Notes: generated by a model from the letters alone, not told the origin. DNA of 56,222 nucleotides from Ktedonobacteria bacterium (GCA_027459785.1 DAIDGU010000034.1:1-56222), one strand, 5' to 3'. Numbered from the stretch's first letter, positions 15,360 to 24,424 are shown. Translations and numbers: made by a program.

Positions 15360-16676
15360 ATGACTTTCACCACCATCGCTGCGGCGGTCGCCTACATCGA
15401 GGGCATCCCAGACCAGCCTTCGGCCATGCATGTGCCACCCGAACAGCGCCAGGCGGCGCGCTTCGGCGAGATGCCCGCGCTGCTCGCCGCGCTGGGCGAT
15501 CCCCAGGCCCGCCTGCGGACGATCCACGTGACGGGGACCAGTGGCAAGGGATCGACAGCGACGATGGTGGCGGCGATTGCGCGGGCGGCAGGGCTACACG
15601 TCGGCTTGTATACCAATCCCTATGTCGTCGCCTCGCAGGAGCGCGTGCAATTCGACGGCGCGTTCATCAGCGACGCGGATTTCATCACTGCCGCGAATGC
15701 GGTCGCCGACGCGGCAGCGCAGATCCCCGGCTGGCAACCGCACGTCAAACAGAAATGGGTTGCCCTGGCGCTCTACGCTTTTGCCCGCGCCGGCGTCGAT
15801 CTCGCTGTGGTCGAGGTCGGCATGGGCGGGCGTTTCGACGAAACGAACGTGATTCAGCCCGCCGTCGCCATCATCACCAACATCGGCTTCGACCACATGG
15901 AATTCCTGGGGCCGACGCTGTCCCAGATCGCCTGGCACAAGGCGGGCATCATCAAGGCCGGCGCGCTGGCCGTCACCGGCGCGACCCAGCCGGACGTGTT
16001 GGCCGTCATCCAGCACGCGGCCCAGGCCGTCGGCGCGCCCCTGGTGGTCCTGGGGCCGGCGCTCGCCGTTGCCGATGTGCAAGTGGCGCGTGGCCGCACC
16101 TGTTTCACCTATCATGAGGAGCAAACGACGATCACCGATCTCTGCGTGCCGCTACCCGGCACCTATCAGGCGCAGAATGCCGCCCTGGCGATCCGTGCCG
16201 CGCGCCACGTGCTGCCGGACCTCGCGCCGGCGACCATCCGCGCCGGGCTGGCAACGGCCTGGCTGCCGGGCCGCTTCGAAATCGTCGCCGAACACCCCAC
16301 CGTCGTGCTGGATGTCGCGCACAATCCCGACAAAATGCGCGCCCTGCTGGCGACGCTGCCAGCGACCCTGCATTGGCGACGCCTGTGGGTCGTCTTCGGC
16401 GCGCTGGAAGCGAAAGAGATCGCACCCATGCTCGCCGCGCTCGCCTCCATGCAGCCGCACCTCGTCGCCACCACGCCCGTCATCGCCGTCCGCCGCACCC
16501 TCAGCGCCGATCAGGTCGCCGCCGCCGCCCGCGCCCAGGGCATCACCGTCAGCGCCAGCGAACCCGATCCCCAGCGCGCCATCGACCGCGCCCTGGCCCT
16601 GGCCGAGCCCGCCGATGTCATCGTCGTCACCGGCTCGCTCTATCTGGTGAGCGCGGTTCGGGGCCGCTGGCGCTGA
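15360..16676 (+). CDS. folC: Folylpolyglutamate/dihydrofolate synthase
   Basis: A 438-residue Mur-ligase-family enzyme that adds glutamate to folate (and in many bacteria makes dihydrofolate from dihydropteroate). The ATP loop is VTGTSGKGSTAT near residue 60; SPHL-like substrate region reads YTNPYVVASQERVQFDG; the family block VVEVGMGGRFDETNV and C-terminal LDVAHNPDKM are clear. The ATG at 15360 has AGGAG about 13 bases upstream, a loose spacing; the upstream frame is repeat DNA. It stands apart from other folate genes here. Confidence 0.93.
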   Translation: MTFTTIAAAVAYIEGIPDQPSAMHVPPEQRQAARFGEMPALLAALGDPQARLRTIHVTGTSGKGSTATMVAAIARAAGLHVGLYTNPYVVASQERVQFDGAFISDADFITAANAVADAAAQIPGWQPHVKQKWVALALYAFARAGVDLAVVEVGMGGRFDETNVIQPAVAIITNIGFDHMEFLGPTLSQIAWHKAGIIKAGALAVTGATQPDVLAVIQHAAQAVGAPLVVLGPALAVADVQVARGRTCFTYHEEQTTITDLCVPLPGTYQAQNAALAIRAARHVLPDLAPATIRAGLATAWLPGRFEIVAEHPTVVLDVAHNPDKMRALLATLPATLHWRRLWVVFGALEAKEIAPMLAALASMQPHLVATTPVIAVRRTLSADQVAAAARAQGITVSASEPDPQRAIDRALALAEPADVIVVTGSLYLVSAVRGRWR

Positions 16677-16684
16677 AACACCCC

Positions 16685-16758
16685 TTGACACGCCGCGCTT
16701 CTATCAGGTATACTATAGTTCGTAGCGAACAGTTCGTAGCGAACAGTTCGTCACGAAG
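16685..16758 (+). promoter_or_regulatory. marR promoter with three tandem operator repeats
   Basis: TTGACA (16685-16690), 18 bases, TATACT (16709-16714). Directly after it are two identical palindromes GTTCG-TAG-CGAAC (16718-16730 and 16732-16744) and a third imperfect copy GTTCG-TCA-CGAAG (16746-16758), spaced 14 bases. They cover the start site and overlap the ribosome site, so self-repression by the MarR product is likely. Confidence 0.8.
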
Positions 16759-16767
16759 GAGTTGGCT

Positions 16768-17277
16768 ATGCCCGCTGATCAGGTGCCACCAGTGGCCGCT
16801 GTGGACGTGGAATCTATCGCCGCCTTGGCGGCGGAAGTAGGCCGTCTTTATCCCGCCGTGTATCGCACCTTCCACGTCTCACACCAGGCGCTGCCAGGAA
16901 CCGATGTGACGCCGCGCATGCTGGGCGCGCTCCACCACCTGGCGGCGGCGGGTCCGCTGACGCTGGGCGAACTGGTGTTGCATTTGCAACTGAGCAAGGC
17001 AGCGACAACCGAACTGGTGGACCGCCTGGCGGCGCGCGGCCTGGTGGCGCGCATGCCCGACGACCGCGACCGGCGGCGCGTCTTCATCTGGCTCACCGAC
17101 GCGGGGCGGACGCGCACTGCTGCCCATCCCCAGGTATTGCACGATGACCTGCTCGCATCGGCCCTCGCGCGCATGCTCCCCGCCGAGCGCACCGCGCTCG
17201 TCACTGGCTTGCGCGCCCTACTCGCTGCCGCCCAAGCGGCCAAGGAGCATCACCATGACGACGACACCCACCTGTGA
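16768..17277 (+). CDS. MarR-family transcriptional regulator
   Basis: A 169-residue winged-helix regulator. The DNA-binding part runs from LTLGELVLHLQLSKAATTEL (recognition helix) to the wing in MPDDRDRRRVFIWLTDAG, the classic MarR D-x-R-D-x-R-R pattern. The C-terminus ends in a HHHDDD acidic/His tail. Start is ATG 16768, with AAGGAG six bases upstream. The three palindromes in its promoter suggest autoregulation, and the overlapping downstream gene (17255) is co-transcribed. The inducer is unknown. Confidence 0.92.
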   Translation: MPADQVPPVAAVDVESIAALAAEVGRLYPAVYRTFHVSHQALPGTDVTPRMLGALHHLAAAGPLTLGELVLHLQLSKAATTELVDRLAARGLVARMPDDRDRRRVFIWLTDAGRTRTAAHPQVLHDDLLASALARMLPAERTALVTGLRALLAAAQAAKEHHHDDDTHL

Positions 17278-17524
17278 AAGCTGCGGCATGCCGATGGCGA
17301 CCGCGGACGACCATGCCCCCGGCCAACCCGCCAGCGCCTATTGCCGCTTTTGCAGCACCCCCACCGGCGACCGGCAAGCCTTCGAGGAGCGTTTCACGCG
17401 CATGACCCAATGGGAGATGCGCCAACACGGCGTAGACCGCGCTACCGCCGAGGCCGCTACCCGTGCCTACATGCGCCAGATGCCCGCCTGGCGCGATCAT
17501 CCCGCACTGCGCGACAACGACTGA
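17255..17524 (+). CDS. Putative zinc-ribbon domain protein
   Basis: An 89-residue protein with an N-terminal Cys4 site: CESCGMPM (residues 7-14) and YCRFCS, matching the putative zinc-ribbon family whose start is usually C-x-S-C-G-M-P. The rest is helical (EERFTRMTQWEMRQHG). The ATG at 17255 lies inside the end of the MarR gene (23-base overlap) with AAGGAG upstream, so translation is probably coupled. A role as small cofactor or target of the MarR regulon is inferred from position only. Confidence 0.82.
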   Translation: MTTTPTCESCGMPMATADDHAPGQPASAYCRFCSTPTGDRQAFEERFTRMTQWEMRQHGVDRATAEAATRAYMRQMPAWRDHPALRDND

Positions 17525-17605
17525 TCCTCGCACCGGACGATGATCGCGCACCGGACCGCGAGGTACAAAATATACTTTCAGACCACGGCATAACGAACGA
17601 AAGAG

Positions 17606-17647
17606 ACGCGGGCGGGGACGACGCGGGCGGGGACGACGCGGGCGGTT
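17606..17647. repeat. Short tandem repeat GACGCGGGCGGG
   Basis: Three copies of a 15-base unit (GACGCGGGCGGGGAC) lie in tandem; the related word ACCGCCCGCG occurs near 42620-42680. Confidence 0.7.
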
Positions 17648-17688
17648 GATGATGTTTTACAAAATAGGGCGGACATGCCCTGCCGGCC

Positions 17689-18157
17689 CGCCGGGAGCTA
17701 AACCTCCCGGCTCGGAAAAGAAACCCCTCCGGGCTAGGAGCGAGCGTGTCCTGGTTTAATTGTAAAAGGGCATAAACCGCGCCTAATGGCTGTCGCCATG
17801 AAGTCCACCGACGTGGACTGGAGGTTAGGTATCTGTGCCGTGGTCAGTAATGTACTTTACAGTACAGCCGCTCGCGGCCTGACCAGGTATACCTCGTCCT
17901 AGCCCGGTAGGGGTTCCTTTTCCGAGCCGGGGGGTTTAACCCCCGGCGACCGCACGGTGATGGGAACGCTGCCCCCGGCGTGTCGGCGCGGCTGGGATCT
18001 TCCCGGCGACCCGGTGCGGCTGGGATCTTCCCGGCGCTCGCACGGCGACGGTGGAAATGCTGCCCCCGGCGCTCGCACGGCGACGGGAACGCGACGATTT
18101 CGACGATCCGCCTTACCCGTCCGCCGATCCCCATCGCGTGTGCATGCCTGGCCGCCG
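17689..18157. repeat. Large inverted repeat of family B around a family C palindrome
   Basis: Left arm 17689-17741 (CTCGGAAAAGAAACCCCTCC core) and right arm 17894-17950 (TTCCTTTTCCGAGCC) are inverted copies with roughly 80 percent identity by eye. Between them, 17762-17830 holds family C with AGTCCAC-CGAC-GTGGACT (17801-17818). The remaining bases to 18157 are GGCTGGGATCTTCCCGGCG and GCTCGCACGGCGACGG direct repeats. I see no credible gene in 17525-18157. Confidence 0.75.
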
Positions 18158-19807
18158 CTAATTCCGCGCCCGCACCATATTGCCCAGCGTCGCCGCGATG
18201 CGCTTCAGCGCCGCCTGCGCCTGCGCCAGCCGCCCCGGCGTGGGCGCGACCGCGCCGTAGCGTTCCTCCTCGTAGGCATCGGTGAGCGCCGTCACCTCCC
18301 TGGCAGGTGGATCGTCGGCCAGCATCTTCAGCAGCGGCTGCACGCGGGCGGCGTATTCTGCTGGCGTCTCGTCCGCCTCGCGCGCCAGGCCGATCTGCGC
18401 GCCGCGCTGCAAAAAGTCGCGGTAGACTGCGCGCACGCTGCCTGCCGGCACCGGCTCCGCAACGAGAGTGGGGGCGGGGCGCGGCGCGGCCAGCTTTTCG
18501 CGGCGCGTCAGCGCCTCGCGGAACTCCTCGTACTCCTCCGGCGGCTGCTCGTCGCGCTGCCAGAGCCGGCGCAGCAACAAGAACAGCGCCACCCCCACCA
18601 GCACGATGAACAGGATGGCTGCATAGATCTCGTGATTGGTTGCCGCGCTTAAAAATGTCGATTGCTGCCCGGTGGGCGTACAGTGGGTATTGTTCCCTTG
18701 CGGGATGGGGGTTGGGACCGGCCCGCCGGTGGTAGGCTGAGGCGTGATCGTGGGCAGCAGGCGACAAGTTTGCAACGGTGAAGTTGACGAAGATGCGCGT
18801 GGCACGAAAAGATTGCTGAGCAGCGCGACGAAAGGTGCGGTGAGTACGCCGAACACCAGCGCGACGAGGTCGATGATCGCCCCTAATGCATCGGCGAATG
18901 CCGTGATCGCATTGGAATACGCGCCGCCATAAAAGATGCCGGTGGCGACGAAGACGAGCAGCAGCGTCACCGCGATCAAGCCAGCCGTGACGAGATGCCA
19001 GATGCCCAGCGAACGCCGGTCGGCGTTACCGGCGCGCATCATCCGCGCGCGAATCTCCGCCAGGCGCACCTGGCCCATCATCAGCAAGCCACACAGCACG
19101 TAGCCCGGCAGCAGCAGCGCCAGAGCGACGCTGAGTTGGCCGTTGCCCTGCGCCGACCAGATGCCGACGATCACCGCGCCGACCATCACGGCGAAAAGGC
19201 GCAAAAAGGCGTTGCGTCGCTGTTCATACTCGCCCGCGTTCTGCACGATGCGTTCGGCGAACAGCCACAGAACGACGCTGAGCGCGATCAGCCCCAGTTC
19301 GGTGTGCGGTTGCTCAGCATACACATTGGTGATGTTGGCGAACGAGGCCAGCCAGCTCCAATCGTTCGCCGCCAGCGCGGGAAAGACGCGCGCGTGAATG
19401 AGTACCAAGCTGGTGCCGATGATGCCAGCGATGAGGACGGGCCGGTACAGCGCACGCAGCCGGGCGACGCTGTCGCACAGCCGCAGGACGACCGCGGCCA
19501 ACACGAGAATCAGCACCAGCGGCGCGAGCGGCACCAGCGCGCGGCCCGGATCGCCGAACCAGGCCGTCGCCGCGGCCAACAGCACGGCTTCGCTGGCGAT
19601 GGCGACCGCGATGCTGCTGGGCAGCATAATGCTCAGCCACTCACCCCACCGTAAACGCAGGTTGGCGGCGGTGTGAATCTGCGGGATCCGTACTGCCGGG
19701 ATTTGCCCCATCTGTGGCAGATCCGGCATCGCGGTGATCTGCCCCTGCGCCGTCTGGCGTATCTGATCCAGATTCGCGTTTTGCCGTGACGAAGGCGACG
19801 AATTCAT
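18158..19807 (-). CDS. Multi-pass membrane protein with C-terminal DUF4129-like domain
   Basis: A 549-residue protein. After a Gln-rich N-terminal tail (1-50) come about eight hydrophobic helices up to residue 335, a Pro/Thr/Ser-rich extracytoplasmic loop with two cysteines (about 335-385), another helix (ILFIVLVGVALFLLL) and a cytosolic C-terminal domain with RAVYRDFLQRGAQIGL and DETPAEYAAR, the pattern of DUF4129 domains. Those domains commonly accompany DUF58 and MoxR genes, as here. GGAGG precedes the ATG at 19807. Its first 56 codons overlap the end of the DUF58 gene in another frame. Function unknown. Confidence 0.85.
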   Translation of the reverse strand: MNSSPSSRQNANLDQIRQTAQGQITAMPDLPQMGQIPAVRIPQIHTAANLRLRWGEWLSIMLPSSIAVAIASEAVLLAAATAWFGDPGRALVPLAPLVLILVLAAVVLRLCDSVARLRALYRPVLIAGIIGTSLVLIHARVFPALAANDWSWLASFANITNVYAEQPHTELGLIALSVVLWLFAERIVQNAGEYEQRRNAFLRLFAVMVGAVIVGIWSAQGNGQLSVALALLLPGYVLCGLLMMGQVRLAEIRARMMRAGNADRRSLGIWHLVTAGLIAVTLLLVFVATGIFYGGAYSNAITAFADALGAIIDLVALVFGVLTAPFVALLSNLFVPRASSSTSPLQTCRLLPTITPQPTTGGPVPTPIPQGNNTHCTPTGQQSTFLSAATNHEIYAAILFIVLVGVALFLLLRRLWQRDEQPPEEYEEFREALTRREKLAAPRPAPTLVAEPVPAGSVRAVYRDFLQRGAQIGLAREADETPAEYAARVQPLLKMLADDPPAREVTALTDAYEEERYGAVAPTPGRLAQAQAALKRIAATLGNMVRARN

Positions 19808-21197
19808 GCCAGGTGTCCTCCCCGCCGATGCGATAGGTCAGCAGCGCGCCCGTTTCCACCGGCTCGTCGCCCGTCAACAAGACCGCGACGGTATAGCCCC
19901 GCCGGCGCAAGCGTTCCAGCCGCGCCACGGTCGCCTGTTGCAACGCCTCAGCGGCGCTGATCAGGATGATCGTCGCGCCCGGCGGCAAAGACGCCTGTTC
20001 ACGGGCCAGCATCCGGTCGATGGGTGTACCAAAGTAGGGTTGCAAGCGCGCCAGGGCTTCCAGCAGGCGCGTCAGATGATTCGGGTTGGTGCTGGGCGGC
20101 ACGCGCATGAACGCCTTGGCATCCGTGAAGGAGGTCATCTCGTTCGCGCCGGCGGCTTGCGGCAACCCATTGCTGACCAGGCCCACGGCATAGCGTTGGC
20201 CGTTGGCCCACGTGGCGATTGAGGCCGCTGCCGCCACGCCCAACTCGAAGAGGGCCGATTTGATGCCCATCGCGGGATTGGGCGTCGTATAGATATCCAT
20301 GAACATGACCAGGGTGTGCGCCGTGGTGTAGGGATGCACCTTACTTTGCAGCGTTCCCTGGTGCGCTGTCGCCTTCCAATGCACCCGCCGCAAGGGATCG
20401 CCCGGCTGGTAGTCGCGCGCACCGTTGATCTGGCTGGCGTCTTCCAGCACGCGCCGGCGCGTCTCGATCTCGCCGAAGGGATAGCGCGAGGGCAGGCCGA
20501 AGCGTGCCAATGGCACCACCAGCGGCAACACCGTCAGGCTATGCTGGCCGCCGCGCTGGATCACCTTGCGTTCGTCATCCAGAAAGCCGAAAGGGTCGCC
20601 CGCACGCAGATATGTCGGGCCGAAGTTCCACACGCCACGCGCCAGAGGGATGACACGATAGCGGCGTGTCACGCGCTGATTGGCCCACAGCGAGAGCGAC
20701 GTGATGAAGAGTTGCCGATCCGCCTTATAGCTGGGATAGACCGGTGCGCCCGGCATGTCCAGATCCAGCGCGAACTCGTCTTCGATCTCCAGCCAGGGGA
20801 TGGGCAGGCGCTTGTGGTTTTCGACCTGCACGATATAGCGCGTCGTCTCGCCGAACCGCACGCGCGCCGGCGTGAAGCCGCGCTCGAAGCGCACCTGGCG
20901 CAGCACCAGCCGCTGCCAGATCTCCGGCACCGCGCCCAGCGAGGCGATCAGCAGCGCGCACAGCCCCAGCAACACCGATTGTTCCAGGTAACTCAGCAGC
21001 AGCAGGATGATCGTTCCGCTGACCCAGAAGCGGCGCGCACGCGGGCGCATGCGCATATGGATCTCATCGTCCGACAGCGGGCGATTGAGTTTCAGCCGCC
21101 CGATGATCCGATCCCGATAGCGCAAACGGCGCTGCAAGGCGAGATCGGCATTGTTGAGGACGGGATCATCGGGTTGTCTCGACCGGAACGCGAACAT
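19641..21197 (-). CDS. DUF58 domain protein
   Basis: A 518-residue protein with two N-terminal hydrophobic segments (about 58-90), a beta-rich middle and the DUF58 signature DYQPGDPLRRVHWKATAH near 265-285, followed by a vWA-like fold (LVMFMDIYTT). DUF58 proteins are regularly encoded with MoxR ATPases and are thought to form MoxR-dependent membrane-linked assemblies. The ATG at 21197 has GAGGTG upstream and overlaps moxR by 32 bases. The last 55 residues (polar, Asp/Gly/Ser/Pro) are encoded over the start of the downstream gene. Confidence 0.88.
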   Translation of the reverse strand: MFAFRSRQPDDPVLNNADLALQRRLRYRDRIIGRLKLNRPLSDDEIHMRMRPRARRFWVSGTIILLLLSYLEQSVLLGLCALLIASLGAVPEIWQRLVLRQVRFERGFTPARVRFGETTRYIVQVENHKRLPIPWLEIEDEFALDLDMPGAPVYPSYKADRQLFITSLSLWANQRVTRRYRVIPLARGVWNFGPTYLRAGDPFGFLDDERKVIQRGGQHSLTVLPLVVPLARFGLPSRYPFGEIETRRRVLEDASQINGARDYQPGDPLRRVHWKATAHQGTLQSKVHPYTTAHTLVMFMDIYTTPNPAMGIKSALFELGVAAAASIATWANGQRYAVGLVSNGLPQAAGANEMTSFTDAKAFMRVPPSTNPNHLTRLLEALARLQPYFGTPIDRMLAREQASLPPGATIILISAAEALQQATVARLERLRRRGYTVAVLLTGDEPVETGALLTYRIGGEDTWHEFVAFVTAKRESGSDTPDGAGADHRDAGSATDGANPGSTDPADSHRRQPAFTVG

Positions 21198-22173
21198 TTT
21201 TCACCACCTCGTCAAGGACCAGATCACCGGCCTGACCATGCACGCGCGTTTCCATCGACGTGATCAGCCGGTGCGCCAGCACGGGCCGGGCGAGCCGCTT
21301 CACATCATCCGGCAAGACGAAGGCGCGCCCCGCCAGCGCCGCCGATGCCTGGCTGGCTCGTGCCAGCGCCAGCGCGCCGCGCGGGCTGGCCCCCAGTTCC
21401 ACGGCGGGATGCTCCCGCGTGGCCCGCACGATTTCCAGCAGGTAACCTTCCACGATGGGATTGATCTGGACCTGGCGCACGGCGGCCATCGCGCTCACCA
21501 ACCGCTCCGGGCTGGCGACGGGTGCCAGCGTTTCCAGCGGCGCGGCGTCGCGGAAGCGGCGCAAGATCGCGCGCTCCTCCTCCAGCGTCGGATACCCCAT
21601 GTGCAGCCGCACCAGGAAGCGGTCCAACTGGGCTTCGGGCAGGGTGAAGGTGCCTTCCAGTTCGATAGGGTTCTGCGTGGCGATCACCAGGAACGGGCGC
21701 GGCAGCGGCAGCGTCTCGCGGTCCACCGTCACCTGCCGTTCGGCCATCGCTTCCAGCAGGGCGGACTGCGTCTTCGGTGTGGCGCGATTGATCTCGTCGG
21801 CCAGCACCACCTGCGCCATGATCGGCCCTGGATGGAACTCGAACGCGCCCGTCTGCTGGTTATAGACCGAGATGCCGGTGATATCATTCGGCGTCAGGTC
21901 CGGCGTGCATTGAATGCGCCGGAAATCGCCGCCGGTGGAGCGCGCCAGCGCCCGCGCCAGCACGGTCTTACCCATCCCCGGCACATCTTCGATCAAAGCA
22001 TGGCCCTCGGCGAGGATCGCCACCAGCAACAGGTCCACCGTCTCGCGCTGCCCGACGATCACCTGCTCGACATTCGCGCGGATGGCATCAGCGATGGTTT
22101 TCAGGCCATGCACGTCCATCCCCGGCTTGGGAACATAGCTCGGCACGTTGCCATTGGCGGAAGGTTGTGTCAT
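21166..22173 (-). CDS. MoxR-family AAA ATPase
   Basis: A 335-residue AAA+ chaperone of the MoxR group. Walker A is EDVPGMGKTVLA (about 62-73), Walker B is QVVLADEINRA, sensor 1 lies in FLVIATQNPIE, and the C-terminal lid carries ASPRGALAL. MoxR proteins help assemble or activate metal enzymes and vWA/DUF58 partners. ATG 22173 has AAGGAG seven bases upstream; the TTG just before it is less likely. First gene of a three-gene operon with DUF58 and DUF4129 proteins. Confidence 0.93.
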   Translation of the reverse strand: MTQPSANGNVPSYVPKPGMDVHGLKTIADAIRANVEQVIVGQRETVDLLLVAILAEGHALIEDVPGMGKTVLARALARSTGGDFRRIQCTPDLTPNDITGISVYNQQTGAFEFHPGPIMAQVVLADEINRATPKTQSALLEAMAERQVTVDRETLPLPRPFLVIATQNPIELEGTFTLPEAQLDRFLVRLHMGYPTLEEERAILRRFRDAAPLETLAPVASPERLVSAMAAVRQVQINPIVEGYLLEIVRATREHPAVELGASPRGALALARASQASAALAGRAFVLPDDVKRLARPVLAHRLITSMETRVHGQAGDLVLDEVVKNVRVPVETTR

Positions 22174-22198
22174 CAAGCAACTCCTTGAGATGAGTGCG

Positions 22199-22239
22199 AA
22201 TACGCGGTTACAAATACGCGGTTACAGTAGTATACGCGG
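22199..22239 (-). promoter_or_regulatory. Tandem operator-like repeats at the moxR promoter
   Basis: AATACGCGGTTACA occurs twice without gap (22199-22212, 22213-22226), and TATACGCGG follows at 22231-22239. On the minus strand a TATACT -10-like box lies at the third copy, so the repeats cover the likely start site. The rest of 22174-22509 is an AT-richer divergent spacer without a gene. Confidence 0.5.
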
Positions 22240-22509
22240 AATGCACCGCGCCGTATGCAGCGAAACACGTTATCTTTTATATTACGTGGCCGTGCTGACC
22301 CTGCCTGTTGCTTCTTCCCTTTGCTGGGTTTGTTGCTGCTGCACCGCACTAATGGGGATATTGTATCATGCAAGCCCGGACTATGAGAATGGTTCCACGG
22401 CATCTATACACTTTTGAAACGTTAGACCTTACCGCCTTGCATGGCATCAGCGTTGCTCCCTATACCTAATGAAAACAGTTACGAACGTAGCAAAGATAAG
22501 CGAGAGTTC

Positions 22510-24231
22510 ATGAGCACGATTGAATGGCGCGCGGGCGCTAAACCCAAGATTCCATCCCAGCCACTGTCCTCTAGCAGCACTTCCCGTCCTTACAGCATCA
22601 GTATCGGTGACACACTACGCCGGTTAGGTGTACCGGCGCTTGCCCTGACTGGTTTGTGGGTGGGCCTGCTGTTCCTTATGATCTGGCATTGGACCGGCTA
22701 TCACCTCTCGCCACTCACCGCCGGTTGGCGGCAGTGGGACCGCGCGAATCACTGGAATATGCCCGGTGTCATGCCGCATGGACCACTCCCGCCGCAGGTG
22801 CCGCCGACCGTTTTGTTGACGATGGGGCTGATCTTCGTCGCGGCCACTGCCGCGCACTTCTGGGCCGTGCTGAACGCGCGGCGGTTACGGCACGCCGGCC
22901 AGGGGACGCTCTGGTTCATTCTGGGAGCGACGGTGGTGATGGGCGGCGTTGTTTTGCTGCTGCCCAACCTGTTTTCCGATGATGTCTTCAGCTACATTCT
23001 GTATGGACGCATTGGCGCGCTCTACCACGCCAATCCCATGCTCGTCACGCCCGCGCATTTTCCCCACGATCCTTTTTTGCGCTATGTCTATTGGCGCACC
23101 ACGCCGTCCGTCTATGGCGCGACCTGGCTCTGGCCGGCGGAAGTGCTAACCCATGTCGCCCAAAGATTAGGTGGATCGCTGCCTGTATATATCGCGCTCT
23201 ACAAGGTGATGGGACTGGTCTGCCACCTGGCGAACGCGGCATTGATCTGGGGCATTCTAGTGCGGATCGCGCCTCAGCGGCGGGTGTTAGGGACGGTGCT
23301 GTATGCCTGGAATCCCCTGGCGGTGATCGAATTCGCCGGCAGCGGTCATAACGATGCGCTGATGCTCACCTATCTGCTGATCGGCATCTGGCTGGCAGTG
23401 CGCCAGTTCGAAATGCTGGCGGCGGTTGCATGGGCGGCGGCGATCACGACGAAATTCATCCTGCTGATTCTGGTGCCATTGTGGCTCTGGCATGTGGTGC
23501 TGACGCGCTGGCGTGCTGCCGAGACACACGATCTGCGCCTGGCGCTGCGCTGTGCCTGGGAAGCGGGCTGGCGCGGTGGCGTGCTGGCCGTGGCGGTCGT
23601 CGCCTTTATGGCACCCTTTTGGGGTGGTCCCCACCTGATCACTGTGCTGCTGCACTCCCCACCCACCCAACGCATCGACAATTCCCTGCTGGATCTGCTG
23701 GTGCGTTTCATCCCCTGGCCGCTGAGTGCGTTGCTGCATAAGAGTCGCTTTATCTTGCGCAAGGAGTATCTGCCGCTTTTCAAAGATACCGGCATCGTCG
23801 CCTTCGCGCTCGCCTGGCTGTGGGCGCTGTTCCAGCGCGTGCCGCGCGATCTGCTGGCGGCGTGCGCCTGGGCGCTGGCGAGCTATATCGTGCTGGCGAG
23901 CGCGTGGTTTTGGCCCTGGTATGTCACCTGGCCGCTGGCTTTCGTGGCGCTGCGCCCACTGGGCCGGCAATCGCTGAGCGTACTCCTATTGGCCGGGGGT
24001 GTACTCTCGATTTACGCTTTCTTGCCTGATCGCGCTTCGCTGGCGTTCGGCTTGCGGGCGCTGTTCGCTTTCGGCCCCGCCATCGCCTACGTGGGCTTGG
24101 CTCGCAGCGCCCAGGTCCGCCACGCGGTCCGCCGCGCCGGCACGGGGCTGTTCCAGGCGTGGCACGCCGGCTTCACGTCACCTGCAACGCAAAAAACACA
24201 GGGTGTACGCACACCGGCCCCACTCGCCTAA
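22510..24231 (+). CDS. GT-C type membrane glycosyltransferase
   Basis: A 573-residue protein with around ten transmembrane helices. The first luminal/extracytoplasmic loop carries the acidic motif NLFSDDVFSYILYGRIGALYHANP-like pattern typical of polyprenyl-phosphate-sugar dependent mannosyltransferases (MptB/GT87 group), with SDDV as the likely catalytic acids. AWNPLAVIEFAGSGHNDALM is another family-like block. It probably adds sugars from a lipid-linked donor to a cell-envelope glycan. The start is uncertain: ATG 22510 has only GAGAG upstream; ATG 22441 has no ribosome site. A polar tail ends the protein. Confidence 0.8.
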   Translation: MSTIEWRAGAKPKIPSQPLSSSSTSRPYSISIGDTLRRLGVPALALTGLWVGLLFLMIWHWTGYHLSPLTAGWRQWDRANHWNMPGVMPHGPLPPQVPPTVLLTMGLIFVAATAAHFWAVLNARRLRHAGQGTLWFILGATVVMGGVVLLLPNLFSDDVFSYILYGRIGALYHANPMLVTPAHFPHDPFLRYVYWRTTPSVYGATWLWPAEVLTHVAQRLGGSLPVYIALYKVMGLVCHLANAALIWGILVRIAPQRRVLGTVLYAWNPLAVIEFAGSGHNDALMLTYLLIGIWLAVRQFEMLAAVAWAAAITTKFILLILVPLWLWHVVLTRWRAAETHDLRLALRCAWEAGWRGGVLAVAVVAFMAPFWGGPHLITVLLHSPPTQRIDNSLLDLLVRFIPWPLSALLHKSRFILRKEYLPLFKDTGIVAFALAWLWALFQRVPRDLLAACAWALASYIVLASAWFWPWYVTWPLAFVALRPLGRQSLSVLLLAGGVLSIYAFLPDRASLAFGLRALFAFGPAIAYVGLARSAQVRHAVRRAGTGLFQAWHAGFTSPATQKTQGVRTPAPLA

Positions 24232-24304
24232 GCGGCGGTCGCCCGCGCGATCTCGGCGCGCAGTTGACGCGCGCCCGCGTCATCGTGTATGATGGAGACA
24301 TCAT

Positions 24305-24376
24305 GCCGGCGTAGCTCAGCGGCAGAGCGCCCGCCTTGTAAGCGGGGGGTCATCAGTTCAAGCCTGATCGCCGGCT
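24305..24376 (+). tRNA. tRNA-Thr (anticodon TGT)
   Basis: Acceptor stem GCCGGCG/CGCCGGC, D-arm GCTCAGCGGCAGAGC, anticodon stem-loop CCCGC-CTTGTAA-GCGGG (TGT), and T-loop GTTCAAGC. The 3' CCA is not encoded. Confidence 0.95.
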
Positions 24377-24383
24377 CCTCATC

Positions 24384-24424
24384 AATGCTCGTATCAAAGG
24401 TCACTCGATACGAGCATTTTTTTC
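24384..24424 (+). terminator. Rho-independent terminator of tRNA-Thr
   Basis: AATGCTCGTATC (24384-24395) pairs with GATACGAGCATT (24407-24418), followed by a run of T. Confidence 0.9.

Noticed and set aside
17844..18767. Minus-strand frame across the family B repeats into the DUF4129 gene
   Set aside because: It overlaps the true DUF4129 frame and translates repeat DNA with no ribosome site.
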